From Pseudolachnospira sp051055405 (GTDB taxonomy: Bacteria; Bacillota; Clostridia; Lachnospirales; Lachnospiraceae), in the NCBI RefSeq assembly GCF_051055405.1, contig NZ_CP167068.1, positions 2,728,001-2,792,000 on the forward strand: a stretch of DNA of 64,000 nucleotides, given 5' to 3'. Positions 42,342-51,696 of the stretch are shown here, in pieces (position 1 is the first letter of the stretch; every line of letters begins with the position of its first letter). A program made the translations under genes and the position numbers. The notes beneath the pieces are model-generated. The model did no database searches. It worked only from the letters and a program-made list of their open reading frames with translations, and was not told the origin of the DNA.

Positions 42342-42377
42342 AAAAAATCCGGGTTCCCGACGGTCCCCGGATTTTTC
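42342..42377 (-). terminator. Carboxylesterase terminator
   Basis: AAATCCGGG / CCCGGATTT stem with a T7 tail on the minus strand, 5 nt beyond the carboxylesterase stop codon. Confidence 0.85.
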
Positions 42378-42381
42378 CTTC

Positions 42382-43899
42382 TTAATCCATTTTCTTCAAA
42401 CTGTGCTTCACCATAAACTGAACCGCCTCATTTCCCGGAGCAGGAATCATCTTTCTCTCCTTCCCAATCTCAAGGAACTCCGGCGCTTCCGCCGTATAAG
42501 GCTTCCAGGTATCGCTTCCCTGTGGATTCGGATTGCCCGTCTTGATAAAGTTCGCCCAGCAATCCGCCAACTCGTTGGAAAGATCAAAGTCAAATCCCGT
42601 ATAAGGGCGATTCGAACGCAGCAAGGTCTGGAATACAAAGTGGTGTTCCACCGAATGATGCGCGCCGGTCGCTTCCGCTCCGGGCGGCACATAGGTGAAA
42701 TAGTAAGCGTAGGCCGGTTTTCTTCCCAGCTTCGCCTGATTTTCACACCAAGCAATATCTCCTGCCAGCATGTCGTCTCCCATCCGATTCTCAAAGAACT
42801 GCGCGCAGTAAGCGGGATCTTCCGGACGAACCACGTTCAAATATTCCTCTTTATCCTCCCGATATGTCTCGGCGACTCTCTTTATCACGTCCTCTGCCGG
42901 AGCCGGAGCCCCTTTATGGCGCATCTCGTCCGCCGTACAGCCGACCATGGTCTCCAGTTCCGGATGCTTGCCGGAAAGGAAATACTGAGCCAGCGGTTCG
43001 GTCAACGCATAGCCGTCGATACACGGAGAAAACGGCTTTTCAAAAGATTCTTTTTTAAACTGCTGATAGGTATCTACGATGGTCTGGGCATCCACTTTAC
43101 GCGCTTCCCCTACCGTGGAAACTCCCAAAAGCTGGAAGAACCGCTTTCCTTCTTCTTCCGCGTCTGTCAGGGATTTGTGTTCCAGCACGCCGCCCCGCGC
43201 CAGGCCGCCGCCGCTTTGCATAATCGCACGCTTAAAATCTCCCGCTACCAACGGGCACGCACACATATTTTGAACGCTGAATCCACCGGCAGACTGGCCA
43301 AAAATCGTCATGTTATCCGGAGCTCCGCCAAAAGCGGCAATGTTTCTCTTTACCCACTTTAAGGCCGCCGCCTGATCTAAGGTGCCATAATTTCCCGTGG
43401 AACCATGCGGATCTTCCGCTGCAAGATCCGGATGAGCCAGAAAACCGAATGCATTCAAACGATAGTTCAAAGTTACCATCACAATGCCACGCTTGGCAAA
43501 TCCCTCTCCATCGTAGGCATTCAGATAACCATATCCAGTCTCAAATCCACCGCCATGGATATAGACCGCCACCGGCAATTTCTCATCCGCTGATTTGGCC
43601 GGAGTCCAAACATTCAAATATAAACAGTCCTCGTTTAACGGGTATTCCACCACATAAAATTCACTGGCCGCCAAAGTATTTCCGCCTTCCGACGCAAAAC
43701 GCGGCTGCGGGCAGATATCGCTAAAGCGATAGGCCGGATAGACGCCCTCCCAATTTTCTACCGGCTGGGGGGCTTTCCAGCGCAGCTCTCCAATCGGGGG
43801 CTTTGCAAAAGGGATTCCCTTAAAGACACTGACCGCCTGATTTCCAGCAGGCAAGCCTTCCACGATGCCATTTTCCGTTTTTACTTGCAATAATGCCAT
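42382..43899 (-). CDS. Type-B carboxylesterase
   Basis: 505 residues, alpha/beta hydrolase of the PnbA/cholinesterase family. The nucleophile Ser is in IFGQSAGGFS, the oxyanion region is YIHGGGFETGYG, and the family motif NEDCLYLNVWTP is present; the catalytic His is probably in HSVEHHFVF. No signal peptide, so a cytoplasmic hydrolase of carboxylic esters. The start at 43899 has GGAGGAGG upstream; the frame to 43953 has none. Monocistronic. Confidence 0.93.
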   Translation of the reverse strand: MALLQVKTENGIVEGLPAGNQAVSVFKGIPFAKPPIGELRWKAPQPVENWEGVYPAYRFSDICPQPRFASEGGNTLAASEFYVVEYPLNEDCLYLNVWTPAKSADEKLPVAVYIHGGGFETGYGYLNAYDGEGFAKRGIVMVTLNYRLNAFGFLAHPDLAAEDPHGSTGNYGTLDQAAALKWVKRNIAAFGGAPDNMTIFGQSAGGFSVQNMCACPLVAGDFKRAIMQSGGGLARGGVLEHKSLTDAEEEGKRFFQLLGVSTVGEARKVDAQTIVDTYQQFKKESFEKPFSPCIDGYALTEPLAQYFLSGKHPELETMVGCTADEMRHKGAPAPAEDVIKRVAETYREDKEEYLNVVRPEDPAYCAQFFENRMGDDMLAGDIAWCENQAKLGRKPAYAYYFTYVPPGAEATGAHHSVEHHFVFQTLLRSNRPYTGFDFDLSNELADCWANFIKTGNPNPQGSDTWKPYTAEAPEFLEIGKERKMIPAPGNEAVQFMVKHSLKKMD

Positions 43900-44024
43900 A
43901 TTTCCTCCTCCATTTCCAGGCACTCGAACGCCAAACCTTGTTTTCCTTTTCATGATATCACACCGCTAAGGCAGCTTCCATTGCCAGTTTTTTTAAAGTG
44001 TGGCATTTTTTTAAAAATTTGAAA

Positions 44025-44058
44025 ACCGCCGTAGGGAATTTGTTTCCCATACGGCGGT
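44025..44058 (-). terminator. Terminator of the fatty-acid operon
   Basis: ACCGCCGTA / TACGGCGGT with an inner GGGAA/TTCCC stem and a TTTTC tail on the minus strand, just after marR. It ends the operon that begins at fabH. Confidence 0.85.
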
Positions 44059-44068
44059 ATCTCAGTAT

Positions 44069-44536
44069 TTAACGCGATTCTTTTCCTTCATGCTTCTTTT
44101 TGTAATCCAAAAAAAACTTTTTCAGCCTTACCAGAGATTTGATTAAGATCCCCTTCTCTTCTCCATCCAGATTCTTTACGACCGCCTCGATCATCTCATG
44201 ATGGAACACTTCATGATGACGATACGCCCGAACGCCCTTCTCCGTCAAAAGAATATAGACCACTCTTCGGTCCTCCTCGCTTCTCTGGCGGACCACGTAG
44301 CCTTTTTTCACCAGATTATTCATCGAGATCGTCAGAGTTCCCATGGTCACGGACAGCTTTTTTGCAATCGAGGACATATTCTGCGGCTCATCCATACCGA
44401 CCGCCTCGATAATGTGCATATCGTTGTTGGTGATGTCTCGGAATTCGCCGGTGATGATCGCATCCTGTTCAATATCCATGATATCGTTAAAAAGCACGAC
44501 CAGAATATCGTTCAACGCCTGATAACTGTTTTCCAT
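44069..44536 (-). CDS. MarR-family regulator (FabT-like)
   Basis: 155 residues with a winged helix (NMSSIAKKLSVTMGTLTISM, then KKGYVVRQRSEEDRRVVYILLT). Size and position in a fab cluster match FabT, the acyl-ACP-dependent repressor of streptococcal fatty-acid genes. Here it is the last gene, whereas in streptococci it leads the cluster. GGGAGGAGG precedes the ATG. FabT-like boxes near the fabH promoter are candidate targets. Confidence 0.87.
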   Translation of the reverse strand: MENSYQALNDILVVLFNDIMDIEQDAIITGEFRDITNNDMHIIEAVGMDEPQNMSSIAKKLSVTMGTLTISMNNLVKKGYVVRQRSEEDRRVVYILLTEKGVRAYRHHEVFHHEMIEAVVKNLDGEEKGILIKSLVRLKKFFLDYKKKHEGKESR

Positions 44537-44614
44537 GACATCCCCTCCTCCCTCGTCCCAGCTGGGTATCTTAGGCTATGATAGCACGTTTTTTCTTGGG
44601 AAGCAAGGCATTTC

Positions 44615-45667
44615 CTACCCTTCCGGAAACAGATCCGCCATCACTTCCGGCACCGTTTCCATCCGTTTCGAACGCCAGGCGTTGGCGCCGCAAAAAATCA
44701 AAGCGTCGTCCATCCGCCCCTTTGCCGCGTTCACCAAAGCATCGGTAATGCAATAAGGAATCTCTGCCGGACGGCAATGCTCCAAGCATTGATGGCAAAG
44801 GGCTGGTTTCTTTTTTCCCGAACGCTTTAAAAAGGAATTTAAAATGGCCCTTCCCGGCATTCCCACCGGACTTTTGGTAATTACAATATCTTCTTCCTTT
44901 GCCTGAAGATAGGCTTTTTTGTAGGCGTCCGGCGCGTCGCATTCCTCCGTCGTCACAAAGCGGGTGCCAACCTGAACGCCGTCCGCGCCCAAATCCACCA
45001 ACGCATGACGTACGTCTTCTCTGCCATAAATCCCGCCAGCCACCACCACTGGTATCTTTTTCCGGTATTTTCCAGCATAGCCGCGGACGGTCTCGATAAT
45101 TCGTTTAATTTCCTCTTCAAAGGCACGTTTTGTCAGGCTTTTTGCTTCTTCCTCGGAAAATCCCAAGTGACCTCCGGCTTCCGGCCCTTCCACCACGACC
45201 AGATCGGGTGCAGTCTGATAGCGCCTATCCCAAAGCTTACAGATCAGGGCAGCCGCCTTAGAGGAAGAAACGATCGGCGCCAGCTTTGTGGAAAAACCAG
45301 CGGCAAATTTCGGCAAATCCACAGGAAGACCGGCGCCGGAAACAATCAAATCCGCCCCCGCTGCCGCTGCCGCTTTCACGTACTCTCCATAACGTTTGGT
45401 CGCTACCATAATATTAAACCCAAGAATCCCCTCCGGCGCCATCCGCCGCGCCTTCCGAAATTCTTTCGCCAGGGCTCGAAGATTGGCCGCAATGGGATTT
45501 TGGTCAAAATCCGGCTCCCGCCATCCAATCTGCGCCGTCGAAATCAGCCCGACTCCCCCCTCTTTCGCGACGGCTCCCGACAGGCCGGACAGGCTGATTC
45601 CGACTCCCATACCACCTTGAATCAGCGGCAGTCTTGCCATTCGATCTCCAATCTGTAATGGCTGCAT
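44615..45667 (-). CDS. FabK-like NAD(P)H-dependent flavin oxidoreductase
   Basis: 350 residues of the nitronate monooxygenase/FabK TIM-barrel family: LPLIQGGMGVGISLSGLSGA at the start, VVVEGPEAGGHLGF and LGADGVQVGTRFVTTEE for FMN contacts. It is longer than the FabK of the same operon and ends with an unusual Cys-rich segment (CHQCLEHC, then C and C within 30 residues). It could be a second enoyl reductase, a nitronate monooxygenase or a different flavin enzyme. It follows accDA by 18 nt. Confidence 0.85.
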   Translation of the reverse strand: MQPLQIGDRMARLPLIQGGMGVGISLSGLSGAVAKEGGVGLISTAQIGWREPDFDQNPIAANLRALAKEFRKARRMAPEGILGFNIMVATKRYGEYVKAAAAAGADLIVSGAGLPVDLPKFAAGFSTKLAPIVSSSKAAALICKLWDRRYQTAPDLVVVEGPEAGGHLGFSEEEAKSLTKRAFEEEIKRIIETVRGYAGKYRKKIPVVVAGGIYGREDVRHALVDLGADGVQVGTRFVTTEECDAPDAYKKAYLQAKEEDIVITKSPVGMPGRAILNSFLKRSGKKKPALCHQCLEHCRPAEIPYCITDALVNAAKGRMDDALIFCGANAWRSKRMETVPEVMADLFPEG

Positions 45668-45685
45668 ATTTTTTCTCCCTTCGGC

Positions 45686-47374
45686 CTACAGGGCCCGGAA
45701 ACGCTGATAACGGCGTTCCACCAATTCCTCCAGAGAAAATTCCTGATATCTATGCAGAAAATCCCGAATTTCTACACGAAACAGGCCGCACAAAATCCCC
45801 TTATTTTCCTCGCAAGCGGGAATCTCTTCCGGCAAAATTTTCTCGATGACGCCAAGTTCCTTCAAATCCTCCGCAGTCATCTTCATCACCTCAGCCGCCT
45901 CGCTGGCCCGCTTGCTGTCTTTCCAGAGAATCGACGCAAAGCCTTCCGGAGACAACACCGAATAAACCGCATTTTCCATCATCCAGACCTCGTCGGCCAA
46001 GGCAAGCGCCAGGGCGCCGCCGCTGCCCCCTTCCCCAATCACGATGGAAAGCACTGGGGTTTTTAGGGAAGCAAGCTCAAACAAATTTTCTGCAATCGCC
46101 CGTCCCTGCCCTCGTTCCTCCGCTTCCAAACCGCAAAACGCGCCGGGAGTATCCACCAGGCAAATCACCGGACGGTGAAATTTTTCTGCCTGTTTCATCA
46201 GACGCAAGGCCTTCCGGTACCCATCCGGGGATGGCATTCCAAAATTCCGATTGAGATTTTCTTTCAGATTTTTTCCCTTTTGCTGTCCGATCACCGTCAC
46301 CGGAATCCCCTGAAATAGAGCAATGCCCCCGACAACCGCGCCATCGTCCCGGCAGTAACGGTCCCCGTGCAGCTCAAAGAAGTCCGAAAACACACCCTCG
46401 ATATAATCCAGCGCATTTAAACGCTCCGCCTGGCGGGACCGCTCCACCACTTCCCAGGCGGTAATCTTTGCCCTTCGCCTTTTTTTCGGCAGAAAAGGTT
46501 CCGCCGCATCCTCCCATTCCCCTTCTTTGTGGAGAGCAAGCAGCCTTCCCAGCGTTTCCTTTAGATTTGCCCGCTCCACAATGGCGTCCAAAAAGCCATG
46601 TTCCAATAAAAATTCCGACCGCTGAAACCCTTCCGGTAGTTTCTGTTTGATGGTCTGCTCGATCACCCGCGGACCGGCAAACCCAATTAACGCGCCTGGC
46701 TCCGCCAGGATGATATCGCCAAGCATAGCAAAACTTGCCGTCACACCGCCGGTCGTCGGATCTGTCAATACGCTGATATAGAGAAGTCCCGCGTCGCTGT
46801 GCCTCTTTAAAGCCGCCGATGTTTTCGCCATCTGCATCAAAGAGACGATTCCCTCCTGCATTCTGGCTCCTCCGGAACAGCAGAACAAAATCAACGGCAG
46901 CCGCTCCCTGGTGGCCCGTTCCACCGCCTGGGTAATCCGTTCTCCCACCACAGAACCCATGCTTCCCATCAGAAATCTGGCGTCGCAAATCCCAATCACG
47001 GCGGAATGCCCGCCGATCTTCACCCGGCCGGTCATCACTGCTTCCGTCAGTCCGGTGGTCTCTCTCATCTGCTGAAGTTTCTCCCGATAGCCGGGAAAAT
47101 CCAGCGGGTCTTGTTCTTCGATTTGCCCATCCCAGGATTCAAAACTTCCCTTGTCGGCAATCATCCGCAGACGCTGATGTGCTTTCAGCCGGAAATACCC
47201 ATGGCATTTGGGGCAAATATAGGAATTTGCGCGCACCTCGTCTTTGTAAACCATATTGCCGCAGATCCCGCATTTTGTCCAAAGCCCCTGCAGCAGTTCT
47301 GTCTCTTCCGTTTCACGGCGGCTCTTTTTTGCCCTTAAAGCCGCTGGCTTTTTCCCCCACAGATCTTTTAACAT
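45686..47374 (-). CDS. Acetyl-CoA carboxylase carboxyltransferase, fused beta-alpha (AccD-AccA)
   Basis: 562 residues. The first about 290 are AccD: a zinc finger with Cys35, Cys38, Cys54 and Cys57, then the crotonase-like core (FCCSGGARMQEGIVSLMQMA). The rest is AccA (ALDYIEGVFSDFFELHGDRY, DTPGAFCGLEAEERGQGRAI, IGEGGSGGALALALADEVWM). Most bacteria encode the two as separate genes. It transfers the carboxyl group from carboxybiotin to acetyl-CoA. It overlaps the accC stop codon by 7 nt. Confidence 0.95.
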   Translation of the reverse strand: MLKDLWGKKPAALRAKKSRRETEETELLQGLWTKCGICGNMVYKDEVRANSYICPKCHGYFRLKAHQRLRMIADKGSFESWDGQIEEQDPLDFPGYREKLQQMRETTGLTEAVMTGRVKIGGHSAVIGICDARFLMGSMGSVVGERITQAVERATRERLPLILFCCSGGARMQEGIVSLMQMAKTSAALKRHSDAGLLYISVLTDPTTGGVTASFAMLGDIILAEPGALIGFAGPRVIEQTIKQKLPEGFQRSEFLLEHGFLDAIVERANLKETLGRLLALHKEGEWEDAAEPFLPKKRRRAKITAWEVVERSRQAERLNALDYIEGVFSDFFELHGDRYCRDDGAVVGGIALFQGIPVTVIGQQKGKNLKENLNRNFGMPSPDGYRKALRLMKQAEKFHRPVICLVDTPGAFCGLEAEERGQGRAIAENLFELASLKTPVLSIVIGEGGSGGALALALADEVWMMENAVYSVLSPEGFASILWKDSKRASEAAEVMKMTAEDLKELGVIEKILPEEIPACEENKGILCGLFRVEIRDFLHRYQEFSLEELVERRYQRFRAL

Positions 47375-48723
47375 AGGCTGTTATCCTCAAAATATTTCTC
47401 AATAAAGGAGGTATCCTGCTTTCCTTCCTGAAAAACCGGATGCCCAATGATTTTTAGCTGGTATTCCTGGGTCGTCTCTACCCCTTCCAGCACTAGCTCA
47501 TCCAAAGCCCTCTCCATCTTTCGGATGGCTTCCTCTCGGTCTTCTCCGTGAACGATAATCTTTGCAATCATGGAATCATAGTAAGGCGGAATCTGGTATC
47601 CATTGTAGACAGCTGTATCCACCCGGACGCCATTTCCACCCGGCAGATGAATATCCGAAATGATTCCCGGACAGGGTTTAAAATTTTTCTCTGGATCTTC
47701 CGCGTTGATCCGGCACTCCAACGCATGACCGGTCAGCCGGATCTCCTCCTGCCCAAACCGCAGCCGTTCCCCTGCCGCGATCCGAATCTGCTCCTTCACC
47801 AAATCCAGGCCGGTCACAGCCTCGGTCACCGGATGCTCCACCTGGATCCTGGTATTCATTTCCATAAAATAAAAATGGCCCTCTTCATCCAGAAGAAATT
47901 CCACTGTACCCGCATTTTCATATCCGGCGGCTTTTGCCGCCTCCACCGCGGTCCGTCCCATGGCCTCCCGCAGTGATTCTGTCAGGGCCGGGCTTGGAGC
48001 CTCTTCTACCATTTTTTGATGACGGCGCTGTACCGAACAATCTCTCTCGCCCAGGTGAATCACATTTCCATAGGAATCCGCCAAAATCTGAAATTCCACA
48101 TGACGGGGATTCTTTACAAAACGTTCCAGATACATGGTTTTATCCGAAAAGCCTTTTTCCGCTTCCCGCTGCGCTGTCAAAAACTGGGCGGTAAATTCCT
48201 CTTTTGACTCGGCTACGCGCATCCCGCGTCCACCGCCGCCGGCAGCCGCCTTGATCATCACCGGATAGCCGATCTTCTCCGCCGCCATCAGGCCCTCTTT
48301 TTCCGTAAAAACCGGTTCTTTTGTTCCCGGCACCACCGGTATACCCGCGGTGATCATGGTATTGCGTGCCTCCGCTTTATTTCCCATGCGGGCAATGACA
48401 GAACTTTTGGGGCCAATAAAACGAATCCGGCATCTCTCGCACATTTCCGCAAATTTACTATTCTCTGACAAAAAACCAAATCCTGGATGAAGCGCATCGG
48501 CTCCCACCGCGATTGCCGCGCTTAAAATCCGTTCCCGATTCAGGTAACTTTCTCCCGGAGAGGCCGGGCCGATACAGACGGCTTCATCAGCCAAAATCGT
48601 GTGAAGCGCCTCACGATCCGCTTCGGAATAGACGGCCACCGTGGAAATCCCCATTTCCCGGCAAGCCTGAATGATACGCACGGCAATTTCGCCTCGATTC
48701 GCTATCAAGATCTTCTGAAACAT
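47368..48723 (-). CDS. accC: Biotin carboxylase
   Basis: 451 residues, normal length. ATP-grasp fold with KAAAGGGGRGMRVAESKEEF as the glycine loop, GERDCSVQRRHQKMVEEAPS and FMEMNTRIQVEHPVTEAVTG with the catalytic metal-binding Glu and Arg. It carboxylates biotin on AccB using bicarbonate and ATP. Part of the fab operon, 54 nt after fabZ. Confidence 0.98.
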   Translation of the reverse strand: MFQKILIANRGEIAVRIIQACREMGISTVAVYSEADREALHTILADEAVCIGPASPGESYLNRERILSAAIAVGADALHPGFGFLSENSKFAEMCERCRIRFIGPKSSVIARMGNKAEARNTMITAGIPVVPGTKEPVFTEKEGLMAAEKIGYPVMIKAAAGGGGRGMRVAESKEEFTAQFLTAQREAEKGFSDKTMYLERFVKNPRHVEFQILADSYGNVIHLGERDCSVQRRHQKMVEEAPSPALTESLREAMGRTAVEAAKAAGYENAGTVEFLLDEEGHFYFMEMNTRIQVEHPVTEAVTGLDLVKEQIRIAAGERLRFGQEEIRLTGHALECRINAEDPEKNFKPCPGIISDIHLPGGNGVRVDTAVYNGYQIPPYYDSMIAKIIVHGEDREEAIRKMERALDELVLEGVETTQEYQLKIIGHPVFQEGKQDTSFIEKYFEDNSLC

Positions 48724-48777
48724 TTGATTCCCCCTCTGGACTTTCTTTCCTGCTCACACCCTCGGCAGGGCCAAAAA

Positions 48778-49203
48778 TCACTGCACAATAAAGGTCATTT
48801 CTGCGGTTACCGCCATCTGCCCATCCACCGTAGCCGTCCCACGGCCGATGCCCACCGGTCCTTTTTTCCGGATAATCTCACAGGTAAGGCGAAGCGTATC
48901 GCCCGGAACTACCTTTCGCCGGAATTTCACCTTATCCAGACCGCCGAAGAAAGCCGTCTTCCCTTTATTTTCTTCCATGCTCAAAATGATCGCCGCGCCA
49001 ACCTGAGCCAACGCCTCCACCACCAGTACACCCGGCATCACCGGCTCCTCCGGAAAATGGCCGGCAAAAAAATCCTCCCGGTAGGTCACGTTTTTTATCC
49101 CCACCGCCCGCTCGCCTGGCGTCAGCTCTTCCAACCGATCCAGCAGCAAAAAAGGATGGCGGTGGGGAATAATCGCTTCGATCTCCTTGATCCCTAACGA
49201 CAT
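48778..49203 (-). CDS. fabZ: 3-hydroxyacyl-ACP dehydratase
   Basis: 141-residue hot-dog protein. The catalytic His is in IIPHRHPFLLLDR and Glu in PGVLVVEALAQVGA. It dehydrates 3-hydroxyacyl-ACP to trans-2-enoyl-ACP. No FabA or FabN signatures distinguish an isomerase function. It begins 9 nt after the accB stop codon with GAGGAG upstream. Confidence 0.97.
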   Translation of the reverse strand: MSLGIKEIEAIIPHRHPFLLLDRLEELTPGERAVGIKNVTYREDFFAGHFPEEPVMPGVLVVEALAQVGAAIILSMEENKGKTAFFGGLDKVKFRRKVVPGDTLRLTCEIIRKKGPVGIGRGTATVDGQMAVTAEMTFIVQ

Positions 49204-49212
49204 ATCTCCTCC

Positions 49213-49677
49213 TCACCGAATGCGGAAAAGGGGCTGGCCGTATTCGACCACCTGCTCGTTTTCCACCAGGATCGCAGTCACGATGCCATCCGCCTCACAT
49301 TCGATTTCATTCATCAGTTTCATGGTCTCAATAATACCCAGCACCTGCCCTTTTTTCACCGCGTCGCCTACACGGACAAATGGCTCCGCGTCCTCGCTGG
49401 GAGTGCTGTAAAACGTCCCCACCAAAGGAGACTTCACAATATGTTCCGCCTCCATGCCATCCGGTACCACAGAAGGAAAGCGTTCCGTCGGCCCACACTC
49501 GGCGGCAGGCACCAGGCATCGTTCCGCCGGGCCGCTCTCCTGGATGGCGGCAGCTGGAACCATCCCCGGATTCGCCTTTTTCAGTACCAGACGCGTCTCT
49601 TTCTCGCTGTATTCCAACTCGCTGAGAGAAGAGTTCGCCATGGCCTCCATCAACTGTAAAATCTGTTCGTGTTCCAT
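49213..49677 (-). CDS. accB: Biotin carboxyl carrier protein of acetyl-CoA carboxylase
   Basis: 154 residues. The N-terminal 40-residue helix region is followed by a Pro/Ala linker and the biotinyl domain (KSPLVGTFYSTPSEDAEPFV, then ETMKLMNEIECE with the Lys that is biotinylated). It shuttles carboxybiotin between AccC and AccDA. Linked to fabF upstream (10 nt gap) and fabZ downstream. Confidence 0.97.
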   Translation of the reverse strand: MEHEQILQLMEAMANSSLSELEYSEKETRLVLKKANPGMVPAAAIQESGPAERCLVPAAECGPTERFPSVVPDGMEAEHIVKSPLVGTFYSTPSEDAEPFVRVGDAVKKGQVLGIIETMKLMNEIECEADGIVTAILVENEQVVEYGQPLFRIR

Positions 49678-49687
49678 GGCAAGCCTC

Positions 49688-50920
49688 CTAATCCTCGTAT
49701 TTCTTTAAACAAAGCGTCGCATTGTGTCCGCCAAACCCTAAGGAATTGCTCAGACAGCAGTTGATATTTTTTGAAATGCCTTCCTTTACATAGTTCAAGT
49801 CACATTCTTCATCCGGCAGCTGATAACCTGCCGTGGGATGGACAAAGCCATCTTCGATGGTCTTCACACAGGCAATAAACTCCACGCCTCCCGCGGCGCC
49901 CAGTAGATGCCCTACCATGGATTTGGTGGAGCTGACCAAAAGCTTCCCCGCGGCGCTGCCAAACGCTTTATGAATGGCCCGCGTCTCAAACAAATCATTG
50001 TGGTGGGTGCTGGTGCCGTGGGCATTGATATAATCCACCTGCTCCGGTGTCACCTCCGCCTCCGCCATCGCCAATTCCATGGCTTTGGCGGCCCCGCTCC
50101 CGTCTTCCGCTGGGGAGGTAATATGGTAAGCGTCGCTGGTGGCCCCATACCCGGAAAGTTCCGCGTAAATCCTGGCCCCTCTGGCCTTCGCATGTTCCAG
50201 CTCTTCCAGCACCACGACGCCAGAGCCCTCTCCCATCACAAAGCCGCTCCGCTCTTTGTCAAAAGGAATGGACGCCCGCAGCGGGTCAGTGCTGGTGGTC
50301 AAGGCGGTCAGAGCCGTAAACCCCGATACTCCCAGGGAGGTAATGGCGCTCTCCGTCCCTCCGGCCAGCATCACGTCGGCCTCCCCGCACTGGATACTGC
50401 GGAATGCCTCGCCGATGGAATGGGTTCCCGTGGCGCAGGCCGTCACCACATTGATACACTTGCCCTTCATGCCGAACTGGATGCTGACATTGCCCGCCGC
50501 CATATTGCTGATCATCATGGGGACCAGCATGGGATTCACCCGCCGGGGCCCGCCGGACAACAGCCGTTGGTACTCCCGCTCAATGGCTTGCAGGCTGCCG
50601 ATCCCAGAACCGATACTGATGCCGACTCGAAAAGGATCTTCCTTCTCCATATCAAGCCCGGCGTCCTCCACGGCTTCCTTCGCTGCCGCCACGGCATACT
50701 GACAAAATGCTTCCATCCGCCTCGCCGTCTTTTTGTCCATATATTCTCCAGCGTCAAAATTCTTCACTTCCGCCGCCAGTTTAACTTTATAATCTTCCGT
50801 ATCAAATTTGGTAATCGCTCCGATTCCCACAATTCCTTTCTTTAAGGATTCCCAGAATTCTTCTACACTGTTTCCCACCGGGGTAATCGCCCCCAGCCCG
50901 GTCACTGCCACTCGTCTCAT
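49688..50920 (-). CDS. fabF: 3-oxoacyl-ACP synthase II
   Basis: 410 residues. The thiolase-fold triad is visible: Cys in VTACATGTHSIG, His in NAHGTSTHHND and His in MVGHLLGAAGG. It condenses malonyl-ACP with growing acyl chains. The start is the ATG at 50920 (MRRVAVTGLGAITPVG) with AAGGAGA upstream; a frame extending to 51358 is antisense-like junk across fabG. Confidence 0.98.
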   Translation of the reverse strand: MRRVAVTGLGAITPVGNSVEEFWESLKKGIVGIGAITKFDTEDYKVKLAAEVKNFDAGEYMDKKTARRMEAFCQYAVAAAKEAVEDAGLDMEKEDPFRVGISIGSGIGSLQAIEREYQRLLSGGPRRVNPMLVPMMISNMAAGNVSIQFGMKGKCINVVTACATGTHSIGEAFRSIQCGEADVMLAGGTESAITSLGVSGFTALTALTTSTDPLRASIPFDKERSGFVMGEGSGVVVLEELEHAKARGARIYAELSGYGATSDAYHITSPAEDGSGAAKAMELAMAEAEVTPEQVDYINAHGTSTHHNDLFETRAIHKAFGSAAGKLLVSSTKSMVGHLLGAAGGVEFIACVKTIEDGFVHPTAGYQLPDEECDLNYVKEGISKNINCCLSNSLGFGGHNATLCLKKYED

Positions 50921-50931
50921 ATCATTCTCCT

Positions 50932-51669
50932 TTACATGGCCATCCCGCCGTCCACACAGAGCACCTGACCGGTGATATAACCGGCCTTCTCCGAGGCCAA
51001 AAAGGCAACGGCCGCCGCAATATCCTCCGGACGTCCAAAATGCCCCAGCGGAATCTGGGAAGACGCCGCTTCCCGCACCCGCGCAGGCAGCCCTGCCGTC
51101 ATATCGGTATCGACAAAGCCCGGCGCCACGGCATTGACCGTAATCCCGCGGGACGCCACTTCCCTGGCCACGGACTTGGTCAATCCGATCAGCCCTGCTT
51201 TGGAAGCGCTGTAATTGGCCTGGCCGGCATTTCCCATCACGCCGGAAACTGATGAAATATTGATGATACGGCCGCTTCTCTGCTTGAGCATCGCTTTTGC
51301 CGCCCATTTGCAGCAGTGAAACGCCCCTTTTAGATTGGCGTTCAAAACGGAGTCCCACTCTTCTTCGCCCATACGCATCAGCAGGCCGTCCTTTGTGATA
51401 CCTGCATTGTTAACCAAAATATCGATTCTCCCATAACGGGCCAGAAGATCGGCAAAACATGCTTCTACCGCCGCGCCGTCCGCCACATCGCAGGAAACAG
51501 CTTCCGCTTTTCCGCCCGCCGCCTCAATCTGACGCACAGTTTCCTGGGCCTGATCCTTCGATCCGCGATAATTGACAATCACCAACGCGCCCTCCGCTGC
51601 CAAAGCCAGCGCAATTGCTCTGCCGATGCCTTTTGCCCCACCGGTAACCACCGCCACTCGATTTTCCAA
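50932..51669 (-). CDS. fabG: 3-oxoacyl-ACP reductase
   Basis: 245-residue short-chain dehydrogenase. NADP-binding TGGAKGIGRAIA, NNAG motif in LVNNAGITKDGLL, catalytic Ser in INISSVSGVMGN and YSASKAGLIG (Tyr/Lys). It reduces 3-oxoacyl-ACP. It sits between fabD and fabF as in many Firmicute clusters. Confidence 0.97.
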   Translation of the reverse strand: MENRVAVVTGGAKGIGRAIALALAAEGALVIVNYRGSKDQAQETVRQIEAAGGKAEAVSCDVADGAAVEACFADLLARYGRIDILVNNAGITKDGLLMRMGEEEWDSVLNANLKGAFHCCKWAAKAMLKQRSGRIINISSVSGVMGNAGQANYSASKAGLIGLTKSVAREVASRGITVNAVAPGFVDTDMTAGLPARVREAASSQIPLGHFGRPEDIAAAVAFLASEKAGYITGQVLCVDGGMAM

Positions 51670-51696
51670 TATGATCCGCCTCCTTATGCCAGTTTT

